From Anseranas semipalmata (taxonomy: Eukaryota; Chordata; Aves; Anseriformes; Anseranatidae): a stretch of 64,000 bases of DNA. The stretch spans positions 1,494,428-1,558,427 of the forward strand of contig VXAA01005234.1 of assembly GCA_013399115.1 (NCBI GenBank). Direction: 5' to 3'. Below the pieces are notes generated by a model. The model made no database searches and had not been told where the DNA came from. It saw only the letters and a list, made by a program, of their open reading frames with translations. The position numbers and the translations under genes are program-made. Each line of letters begins with the position of its first letter. Position 1 is the stretch's first letter. Shown in pieces: positions 50,611 through 61,847 of this stretch.

Positions 50611-53204
50611 AAAAAGAGATAAATTATCAAGGAAAGAGCTTCTGGGAGGGGACCAGGATGTCCACGTCCTCTGCACTTGATCCCAGCTGACTGTGGATGG
50701 TGCTTGGGACCAAAAACCTCAACGGTGCTTGGGGGCCTCTTACTCCTACAACCTCCCCACCTCCCTTCCAAAGGAAAAAAATATGAACTGCTGATAGAAC
50801 TTGTCTAGTTTTCAAAGCTCTCGGGAGATTTCTCTTCTAATGCCTCTGACGTGCCACAGCCAATACCGCTTCTGATGCTGGAGGCTCAGAGCCTATTCCT
50901 TTTCCTTCCTTCTTTGAAAGGGCTGCTGCCTCTTCTAGACCTACTTCTGTTTGCTAACCAACTTATAAGATCAAGGAACATCTTCGCAAGACAGGGCTTT
51001 TCTGCCAGCATTTTGCTACTGCACATACTTGCACAGTCTAAAATCTGCAAAGACTAGATCATTTGACCCTCTGTTACATCTTGTTTCATTTTTTTCAATG
51101 ATGTGTAAGAACTCAAGACAGTTCTCAAAACTACTAGCCAAATAAACAGGTAGTCTGGTTCATAGCTTTCTATTTAATTATAATTCAGATGATTTTCAAA
51201 AAAAGAGTTTCAAAAACTAAGTTAGACATTTTTCCCCATAACAAAGTGATTAAAATGTATTAAGCCATTGCCTGACATGAAGGGTTACAGAGTTTTGCGG
51301 AAGGCTGATTTTAAGCTCAAAAAAAATCAACGTCCATCCTCGCTACGCTTCGGACACTGCCAGAAAACACCAGTCCTGCCCCGAGCACTCCATATTCAGC
51401 AGCTGCACTCTCTGGAGCCATCTCATCGCAGGGCCAATTCATCTACAGTTCCCAGGAACATATTCAAACATTCAGCATAATGACTCCAGACCTTTTTTCC
51501 TGCCTGATACCAGTTTCAGGGCAATATGACCATTATTTATTTTGGTCTTCTTCAAGGCTTTTGCCACATTTCCTTATTCCTTCTCAGAATGTTCTTCTGC
51601 TTCCATACATACTAAGTGCCTTTACACTTGCAACATCTACATTATCCCATACACAGCTGGAAGCAGAGCTCATTGCGTGTACCTGCCATCCCCAGAAGAG
51701 TGGAACCCCACTACTAAAACACACCAACAGGAATCTCCTGTGTGTAGTTTCCTTTCCTTTGGGACTTACTTCCTTTGACTTTTAGAAGACCCCAATGCAC
51801 AATATGGATTACGGTGCTTCACTTGCAGAAATGCGTCAGCTCCCCAGTAAACAGAGGATGACTTGTCCTTAGTCCCAGCCAGCTCTCTATCCTCCCTGTC
51901 CCCCATCCACCCACGTTAAAAGTCTACTCACAGGAGACTGTCTGTAAACACGCAGTCAAAACAGCCAGCATCAAGATAACTATGTACTCACTGTTGGCCA
52001 ACTGATCCTACAAGGGTGAAAAAAAGATTAGCTCACGTTTGCCAGATATGCTAAGCACAGAATACAATTAGGATGAGACATTTCGCTGGGGCGGTGGGGG
52101 TGTGTGTTTATCTTTTGAAGATCCTCCTAAACACAATAACCTATTAATTAACAGCCCAGACAGGCGGGTTCTATCTTAATGTACCTGCACCTTGATTTCA
52201 GTGGCTGGATGAAGCACGTACTACAGCCCTGGCTTACTTTTATGCTGTTGAGGATGGTGATGGAAAAATGCCAGATGTGTTACTAGGTTCACCTGTAGCT
52301 GTCTGTGTTTATGTTGACATTGTGTATTCTTTTTTACCTCTAAGCCTCTTTTTTTCTTCTTCTTCTTTTTTTTTTTTTTTCCCTAGTCTCTTCCAGTAGA
52401 GGATCTCAAAAGAGCTTGCCCTTATGGGAGCACCTTCTCCAGGCAGTGATGCAGGTGTGTGTTCACAAGATTCCTTATCTCAGTGCTAGAGCAGTTCCTC
52501 TATCCTCCCACCCCAAGGTATGAAACGCTGTTGTACATTTTCCTTATATTTACTGCCAATGAAGTAGATGTACAAATTCCCTGTCCAGTTTTTGCTTCAT
52601 TTTAAGTTTGAAATCAAGCAACTTGCAAGTAAAGTCCCTCTTGCTCTTTCAGGTTGTCTGTAATATCCAGAAAGTCTCCTACGAACTTCCAGCATGAATC
52701 CTGGGCCTCTCTCATAAGGACTCTGCCCATGTTTTATGTCTGAATATAGGCATCAAACTCAGCAGAAGGTAACTGATACGAGTAACCAAAAATCTTCTTT
52801 CCCCATTATCCAAAATGCAGGAGTCACCCTTTTCAAAAGCTCAGCAATGAAGTCTCCTTTCAAACCACCTGTCAGATGTGCATATTCCACCCCCAGTTTC
52901 ATAATCTTCCCCTCCCTTACTGAATTTTTGGCTGCTTTAACACTTCCAATTCTTGAGTCCTCCTATAGAGGAAAAAATAAAAATCTAAGCCTAAACATTC
53001 TTGTATTTGATGGTAACACAGCTTGGACAATCGCAAAAGCGACAAATGTTAAGCCACTTAATGACCACACACTGTTTTCCCCCGAATCTTGACCATAACT
53101 CTCACTACCCCCACCTTCCTTGCCCATAATTCTTACTGCTGCCTACTGAAAAGTTACCAGAAATCTTGACCTGGAGTCATATCTCACCATGAAATTACTC
53201 ATCC
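50611..53204. other. Non-coding stretch, no gene seen
   Basis: No recognisable coding sequence. A TTC/T-rich pyrimidine tract occupies about 52348-52383. The sequence between the two LINE relics is otherwise unassigned. Confidence 0.5.
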
Positions 53205-53400
53205 TTAATCATGTCACACCTGGACAACTGAAACTTCTGTTTAAAATATTCCAAGAACTCTCCGGCTCACTTGAGCACTCGGGGTCTGGAATGCTTTGGC
53301 CAGAATCCTCGCATTTTCCAGGAAATGGATGATATCATCCCATTATCTGTCAGCCGCGCTGCACTGCCCATCGTCCCAATCTTCACAGCTCTCTGCTGAT
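53205..53400 (+). pseudogene. L2-like LINE reverse-transcriptase C-terminal relic
   Basis: The plus strand retains the order of motifs from the C-terminal part of L2-type LINE ORF2. 'tcacacctggac' (53214-53225) encodes SHLD of 'SHLDYCN'. 'WNALARILAFSRK' (codons from 53285) corresponds to 'QNAAARILTxxxK'. After a frameshift, 'HYLSAALHCP' stands for 'DHITPLLxxLHWLP'. An in-frame stop and the shift show it is defunct. L2-like elements are ancient in amniotes. Limits are approximate, since the left and right parts have decayed beyond recognition. Confidence 0.6.
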
Positions 53401-56400
53401 TTACTCTCTTGTCCACCCACTTGACTCCAACATTAGCAGACACAAGGAGTTACGACAGTTTGGATAAAATTCTGCTTTTTTCAAGTATTTAGTTGAAGCC
53501 ATCCACATGTATCCCTACAGATCATCTTTACCCCCCTCAGAGGAAAGGATGGACAAGCACTGCCCTCCTTTGGGACACTGGAAAGGGCTGTTTGCCCCAG
53601 TATGTCTGATTGATTGGACAAATCTATCCACTTCCAGATTTCAAGAGATCAGTTGCAACATGAGCTTAGTTGCACATACGTCTGCTAATTACAGCTCCAC
53701 TGAGATAACTTCAGGCGAGATGAGGGGAGAAAAGTAATGATTTTGGGCTTGTTTCTTCCCCCCAGAACTATGTAAGGCGAACTGATAGGAGTCTCCTCCC
53801 CCAAATCTTGCCTTGCCTAAATGCTCAGATCACAACTGTGACCATACTACAACAGACACAGTCGACTCGAGTGCAACAAGAGACCTGGGAGATGCAACGA
53901 ACATCCTACAGAACACCCAAAAGTCTCTTTGCAACTATGTTTTGCAAAGCTTGCTTTTTCATCTCACGGCCCGGATAGCGAGTAGCTGACACAAGTCATA
54001 AGCATTTTCCAGCGTGCAAACTTTCTGCAGGTGTGATGCATCTGAGAAGTTTTGGACAAAAAGGGCTTCACAAAGGAACAACTCTGTCTGAAAATCCAGT
54101 CGTGAGAAAGGTGAGGACATGAAGGACATGGGAACAGATCAGACAGAACAGGGGATGGGCTTCTACCTTATCCCACAGGGTTACAGTGATTTGGGAGGGG
54201 AATAAATAACTAGAGTTTAGGCATACTAAACTCAGGACAATTAAAATGCATTATTACTCACAAGAAAGCAAAATGTTCTGGGCTTTCATTACCTCCTAAA
54301 AGCAGCAGCATCTGGATTCTTGCAAATGCACAAAATGACCAGAAATAGTGGGGAAGCAAAGCATGCCCTTTGATTATAACAAGAAGGCACTGCGTGCTCA
54401 GGCAACGGATGAGATCCTGAACTTGGGTTTTAGCAGAATCAGAGGTTAAATTAAAATATAGCAAAACTTCACCAGAGCGAAGAGAAAAACGGAAACGTCA
54501 CCAGGCAACCCAGCGGGTCAGCTGCACCTAAAGCCACTTCAGTCTGAAACCACTGCCATTTTCCAAAGAGAAGCTACGCAGAGCAGGAGGAAAGTCTTGG
54601 GAAAGCCTTTGGGAAAGGACTGGAATGGGATAATTCATTCAAAGCCATATGCTCTGAGCACACAGTGATCAAGCATACTGAGTTACATCAGTCACTAATG
54701 CAGCCTCTGACAGCTAACCACATGGATTAGAAACATCTCAAGTGCACAGCTACATATGGCAATGTGATTACAAGGGTGTTTCTTTAAACGTCCTGTTTAA
54801 GATTACTGCACAACAACTATCAACAAACAGCAGACTATCACCATATTTCACACCACACCTAAGGCTCACGTTAGGACAATTTACCCAGCAGCTGTTTTAA
54901 AGAGAGCTTGTTTAAATGATTATTTATGGGTGTATTGCATCCTTCAGTTTTTTATTTCACCCTTTTGGAACAAATTCCCTATTTATGCTCCTACTGTCCA
55001 CAGCTTATCTGGAAAGCTCCCCTGCCACTTGAAGCCAGCTGGTGTGACTGAGAGCAAAACACAATGACTCCTATTCTGGATCAGCTTTTACAGTCCCACC
55101 CTGGAGGTCCTTCTCCTTTATCTCCAGCTCTCTTCCTTACTTCTTTTCAACATCTGGGCAGCTCTCCTGAGGCTCCAGAAATAAGCGCACACTATACATC
55201 CTGTCTCCCCGCCCCCCATGACATGTTGTAATGAATACAGAAAACACATGCTTGAGTATAATTTGTTATCTCATGCAGAGCCATTAGCATCAGCTTCCTT
55301 CCCTAGATGGAGTCAAGTCAAGCTCGTAGACAAGTTTTCCAGGTTGCACATGCCACATGTCTGCTCACTCCTTCTCTCCCTCTCCTCCCATTAGGGACTG
55401 TCCTTCCTGCTTATCTAGCTCAAGGAAAAAAAGCCAAACTTCGGTGATCTCTCGAGATACTGATCTGCCTATCCTATAATGCAAAGCAGCTTATTAGAGT
55501 CAGCGGAACAGCTCAAAAGCCACATAAAACCAACACAGATTTCACTCATTCCTCCCAGCACTATAGCACCTTGCAATTCCTCATAATAAAAAGGTAACAG
55601 CACTGATGGGACATCGTTTGGAAGCTCTCCAGCCTGTCCCTGCTGAAGAATGGAGGGATTACCCAGAGCTCTTGTAGCTTCCACCAGACACCGCAGGCAT
55701 GAGGGATGGGGGACAGGGATGGAAATCACCTCCTCTGCAATCTTGAGGGATAACTTCACTGTGAGCCCAACAGACTCATATACTCACAAGGAAACTGAGC
55801 TTTGGCACACTGGTCAACATGCTTCCTGTCCTCTTCTTTTGCCAAAAGCTACAAAAACTGTTAATCTCTTCCAGCTCCAGCTAGAGTGGCTGGCTCTGTC
55901 ACACAGGCAGTACAGGCTCAATGTTTGCAGCTACTGAGGTCGCTAGATCAAGACAGTGGCCAACACAGACAACAATGCAAAAGTTTCCAAAATTGGCCAT
56001 TCTTCTGCTCTCGTGACCTGGTTTTATAAGACAAAAAGCCCTCCTAATACAGGTAAGCTGCTGGTGCAATCAGAGTGGCCGGTAGCATCTTATGTCTCTC
56101 CTGTCTCAGACCCAAGCCCAGAGCCCACCAGAGGCAATGGCAAGACCCAGCGACTTCACCAGGCGTTGGCATAAAGCCTAAGGACGGAGGATTGATGGGG
56201 CTGGAGTTCTGGAAGCACTGAGGGAGCTGACAGATCCCAGAACACGACAAAGCACTTCCAGCATTTGCATACAACACGATTTCTTTGCTCGTTGCTTCAT
56301 TTGCTGCTTGTAAGTCTTTTTAACACGCCCTTTAATTCTGTTATTACAAAAAGAATGGATGCAAATAACTGCCTGAAGTAAAGTCAGGCAGGGAACAATC

Positions 56401-59400
56401 CATTAACCACTGTGCCTCTATTCAAAAGAAGCATTAGAAACCCTCAATAAGAAATGGTGGTTTGAGGGGAAAACCCTTAGGATTCAAAAAAACGTTGTAA
56501 ATACACAGCCCTGAGTTACAGGAGCCGCAAGGCAGAATTGAGAATGCAAATGTTCAAATTAAAACAGAGTGCTGAGAGCACACTTCATTATGGAGATTAT
56601 ACATCCTTAAATACTAGGCATGCACATTTTCACCCTCGCACAGCAACTAGCAAGCTCCAGTAAAATATCCGCAGCCTGAACACAGCCATTTGTTGTCCTT
56701 CCTGCCCCTAACGGCCATTACCCGCCTCTTCTGTTGGCCATACAAACTGCGGGGTCGGCCCTTGTGGGGAGCCCCAAGAAAGGAATGGACAAGGCCGGGC
56801 CAAGCGGATCCCAGGCCTCCGCCAGGCTCCACGCAACTGTGCGAGATCCGCAAAAACAGCTCCCTCGAAAAATGCCAGAAATGACCCCGTCTAAAGATTA
56901 TCTGCAAAATCTCCCCTGCCCCCTCTGTTTTTAATGAAACAAGTATTTTCAATTGTAGAAATGTCAGGTTTGGGGCCAGATAAGCAAGCTACAGAGACTG
57001 GAGAACTTGAGTGCCGAGTTTTGTGCATTCAGACTGATATATAATTAGGGACAAGTACAGAAGTTGCTTATTAGATTTTAACCCTTGAGAAATAAGCTCA
57101 AATGAAAGAAAAAAATGTCATGGCCTCATTTTACTTCCATTATTTGCTTTCTCATTTCCACCTCTTATTTTAAGAGGTGGTAAAACACAAGAAACACACA
57201 GCCAACTGTTATACAAAGCAGACCGATCATCTATGAGACTATTTTTTGACTACCAAAAACATCTTTTTAAAAACATACAGTTAGCTCGGTGTACCTGCAC
57301 AGCTACCACAGAAACTTCATTTACTAAAGTGGCAGCCTGACCTCTGAGAGATTTTTGGAAGTTCAGAGAATTTCCTTGCTGTTGAAAATTGAGTCTCAGA
57401 TCCCTATAACTCACGTCCAAAAATCAGGTAGGCATCTTTTATGACCACATTAGGTTGCTCTTTAAAACTTCTCTTTCAAGACAAGACAATCAATCAAAAA
57501 AGACAAAATAAAGACCTGCCACATCATCTCGAGCTGTATTACCTGAACAAAACCTGTTGGCATCAGCTATAGTTCAGCAGAATGACTTACAAGATCAAAG
57601 TTTGAATATCTTGTGCAATCCCTAAAACCTACATCTGACAGAGGCTGCAGAGTCTGGCAGGCCGTCCTGCGTGACAGCAGTGCGCAAGCCAGCATTGAAA
57701 GAAGCGGCTCAGTATTATAGCTAACCAGAGGAAGCTTATTTATTTAAAAGTCTATCTTGCCCAACTCAAGCCACAATGCGCCAATTGTGTTCTTCTGCAC
57801 TGAATCACTCCTCCAGGGGTAAGCAGGGCCTGCGCCTGCTCCTAATCTCATCTCTGTCAATTATAATTGCTTAACAAGCAGGACTCAGTCTGATGCACCT
57901 ATATTTTAACCATCTAGAGGCCTGTGATTACCCTATAGAAGGTGAAAAATGCAGAAAGGGCTTTTCATTTCTAGGCCTTCAGAGGAAGGGCTTGCTTTTG
58001 CATGGGAAGGGTGAAGAAGGCAGGGCTCACGCTAGCGAGGCTGCGCGCACTGAAACCCTGCATGGCACGCAGGCGCACGCTGACGGTGCTTCTTGTGCAC
58101 CTTACCGAGCGACACAGAAAAAAAATCTGGTTGGTTTTAAGGTCTTACTTTAAGGAAAACAAAGGAAAAATATTTCAGCTGAAGGAACCAGTAGCTTTGC
58201 TTTACACCTTCTCTTTGCTTGCACAATGACAAAAAGTTGTGCCTGATAATTGAGCGTGGACCATGCAGCCCCTTTGGAGCAACAACACATATCTTGATTT
58301 ACATTGAATTCAGAACAATGCTTGCAAATCTGGTAACTTAAATGTTAGCTTTTGACAAGGGCAACCATGGCTTCTTTTGGCATAAAAAGCCCAATGTTGC
58401 AATCAATGACAGTTTTGTTCATGTGCATGCACCTATTCTCCATTCCTAATGTAACTATAAAACCGCTGCTCTTGTTTTTAGCACCATGAACCTTCTCCAC
58501 ACTGTGCTGCAAACACAGAATGCTCATGAAACACATGCAGCAAGGGACTGAGAACAGATACCCATTGGAGACTTTTGTTTTCCAACTTACGCTATCTCAA
58601 AGAAAACAAGAGCTGTTCTTCTTCAGAAGATACGTATGATCACTGCTCCACATGCTTTCAAAAACAAAGGCTGAACGTACAAATTCTTACTTAGAAGAAC
58701 ACCAGAAATTTTGTAAAGGGACAGTGAAGAAAGTCATCACATTCAGCCTATTCCTTTTTCTCTCGCTTCCAAACAGAGTAAAGCAGATTTCTGTTGGCAT
58801 TCTTTTCAATCAGCTAACAGTAATTTTTCCTTGTATGGTAGATTTTTACTATTACGGCTGTTGAGGAGTCAGATCACACATCACATCCCCCAGAATGAGT
58901 AATGGTCTCATTTTCCATCTGCAATAGGGTGCAAGAGCCAAGGGCAAGCCACTGACACTGGAGTATTGGGACTGGGAGTTTCAGTTTTGTCTTCTGCTCT
59001 TGTCAAAAGCCCACTGTTGAAAGCCTCCAAAAAGAACTTCATAAAAGCAGCTTTTCAAGGTTCAATAGAAATTCAAATCAATTTATTTCCTTTGTGATGG
59101 ATTTCTGAGTCAACTTTTCCAAGGGAGGGGAGAGGAAATATAATCAGAAAAGGGGGTTATTCCTCTTCCAAAAGAGGGAGGAAATTTAAACTAGTCATCC
59201 TTTATCTTGTCATCTTCCTGACCACAATACTGTGAAAAGCCCACAAGCAGAAACAGCAACAAACATCGCCGAAATACTGTGCTCTTTATATCATTAAATC
59301 CTGCAGTGAGGAGGAAGGAAACCACAGTATCTTTCAGCCCTGCCTTTGTTACTCACACCACACCTTCGGGAAGGGACAGTACACAAAGCATTATGCAAAA

Positions 59401-61817
59401 CTGAGTAAGTCCTGGTAGCTTGAGAAGCATTCACAGCAAGGCAGAAAACTTTCATTTCTGTGTCTCCACATTGACCGAGCTGACAAAACCTGAAAGAATG
59501 CGCCACAAGACCACAGTTGTCCTATGATGAGAGAAACTTTACATGGGGCATCGAACAGTCATCATTCCCTTCCCTCGGACTTCTTCACCAGCACACACCA
59601 CAGCTCCCAAGTGCAGAAGGCTGGATGCATGGGGAGAGGGGGATGAGGGAAGGTGGTACCTAGTCCTGGATGCTACCAACAACTCATGCTGGGTGGCACA
59701 TCAAAGGGGGCATCCGCTCTGCAGTACTGAATCTGCAGGAGCAAAGCATGCTTGGGTTTCGGAAAAGGGGGATAAGGGGAGTTTTTCTGGGGTATGTGTG
59801 GAGGTGTAAGTATTGGAAGTTAACAATGGCATGTATGTTGAGTCTGACAATTAAAAAAAAAAAAGACAAGACAACAGATATCCTAGGGACTTCCTAAATT
59901 ATTAAATTGCTGGGAGTTTAAACAAGCAGATAAAGCTAGTTATTACATGAAAACTTTGATGAGTACAAAGAAGTCACAAAAGCAAACTGTCACTTAAACA
60001 CATCTGCCAGCTCCAGATGGGAATCTGCCTATCCAGGATCTGGCTAACGTCACAACAGATACTGGAAAAGTGTAATGCTTCCTAGTGAAAGAAAAAAAAA
60101 ATCCTCTCAATCATTGAATTGAAGGCTGATTTGAATTTCTAGTCTGCACTTCTCCTTGACTTTCTAACTAAAAGAGTATTTAGATGCAAGGGTGTCAAGC
60201 AATATGAATCATCTTTAAAGTATTCAGTTTAATTAGACAAGGATAAAGAGGTTTAAACAATGTCACTGAAATCTAATTCTCTGTATTAACCTCTGTCATA
60301 AAGCAGAAGAGTAAAATCAGTAAAAGTGAAAAAGTGATAGTTTAGTTAAGCTTATTTGTTACAGCCACTGCTCTTGAACAAAGTGATTTTTATGGCCATG
60401 AGCCTCCGTAAGAGCAGAAGTCAAGGTCATGATAGCAATACATCATTCTGGGGGGAGAACTGTACTGTAACCTCACATCTGTGTACTGCAGGAATAAAAG
60501 GCAGCTGTGACTAGCTACTTTGAGAATAAATGCTACTTACAAGTATGACGTATCTATGCTGCAGTATGTTCTGGTAAGACAGATGAGTCAAGGAAACTTA
60601 ACTAAGCAGCAGCTTATCTCCTGTCTTTACAAGAGATCACGCTACAGAGAACAGCAGACTGTGGAGCCATATCTGGACTTCGCTTACACTCTGTAATAAA
60701 AACCTGAGTTTCTTGAAAGTATACACAACAAAGAAATACAGGATTTTAATTCAAAATAGCTTTTTTTTTTTTTTGTCTCAGAATAGTTGACTTTGCTGTT
60801 TGCTATAATACATTTGGAAGAAAAGATAGGAGAAGAAATGAACGAGGACAGGAAACAAAGAGGAGAAATGAGGCATCAAAAGCAAGCATTTTGTTCTGCA
60901 TGGACAGCGAAAGATAGCACATAAATGATATTTAAATTCAAGATCAGTCCACCTTTATGCTTCAATGAGAGCATTTCTTCCAGCACCAGCTCTGAGTATG
61001 GCTCTTATGTAAGGAAATATTTTAGGAGTGAGCAATTAGAGCAACTTCCAAGGTTTCTGTACACAGGGGCACTTTTGCTTAGAGTGCTTGATGCTCTCTT
61101 GACCTAGCAGATAGGCTGGAGGAGGATGGAGAACAAACAAAAAAAATACCAGAACCCAAAAGATTTTAGTTTTCCTTTCTGGGCAACTAAATGACATTGC
61201 TTCTTCATTACTTCACAAATAAGAGAATCCTCCAAAGAAAGTGTTTTTATAATGCCTTGTCAGAATCAAACAGCCTCAGTAAAGAATTGGTAGATCCATA
61301 CCATGCAAATGTTCAATAAAGAGCATGACATAAAAGATGACAACAAAAACAATATGGGGAGTAAGAGAGAGAAACTCTTTAAGTCTCATTTTAAAGAGGA
61401 AGTCTGAATAGTAATCAGTTACTACCCCAATGATTATACAAGAAAATGATATCATCAGCAAGATGAAAGACTTTACAGACACAGAAACATTCATTATTTC
61501 CCAGCTGAAAGACTCAACCTGGAAACAAAAGCTTCAGTTCCTCTGTGGTAGGATAATTAAACACAGAAGTGGCTTAACAGTAAAGGGTTTTGATTTGCCA
61601 TCATATGGACCTTTAAGGTACATTCAAACTTCCTTCTGAAGATAAACTTTCATCCAGTTCTGAGGACAGATTATTTGGATCAAGCAGACAGAAGTCTGAA
61701 TTACCCTTCTGGTGCCTGTGATCCACTGGAGAAGGGGGACCTGTCCACACAGAGCTCAACATTCCCATAATACTTTTGGCTGTCTATGAACAGAGAATCA
61801 AGGCCATACCAGCTTCA
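53401..61817. other. Non-coding stretch, no gene seen
   Basis: AT-rich unique sequence with no supported gene, RNA gene or clear transposon. Simple tracts include an A-run at about 59852-59863 and a T-run at about 60763-60774. A perfect hairpin lies at 57158-57180. A short GC- and CpG-richer segment near 58.02-58.1 kb gives no recognisable peptide. Confidence 0.55.
57158..57180. repeat. Perfect hairpin, 10-bp arms
   Basis: ccacctctta (57158-57167) and taagaggtgg (57171-57180) are exact reverse complements around a TTT loop. The stem includes CACCT and AGGTG, the E2-box half-sites recognised by ZEB-type factors, in opposite orientations. There is no evidence of transcription. Confidence 0.85.
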
Positions 61818-61847
61818 CTGAACAGTATCTGAACTGATACTGTTCAG
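61818..61847. repeat. Perfect hairpin, 12-bp arms
   Basis: ctgaacagtatc (61818-61829) and gatactgttcag (61836-61847) are exact reverse complements around a 6-base loop. It is the longest perfect stem I noticed. The half-site gaacag/ctgttc resembles a steroid-receptor half-site (AGAACA/TGTTCT), but the spacing is not that of a hormone response element. Confidence 0.9.
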
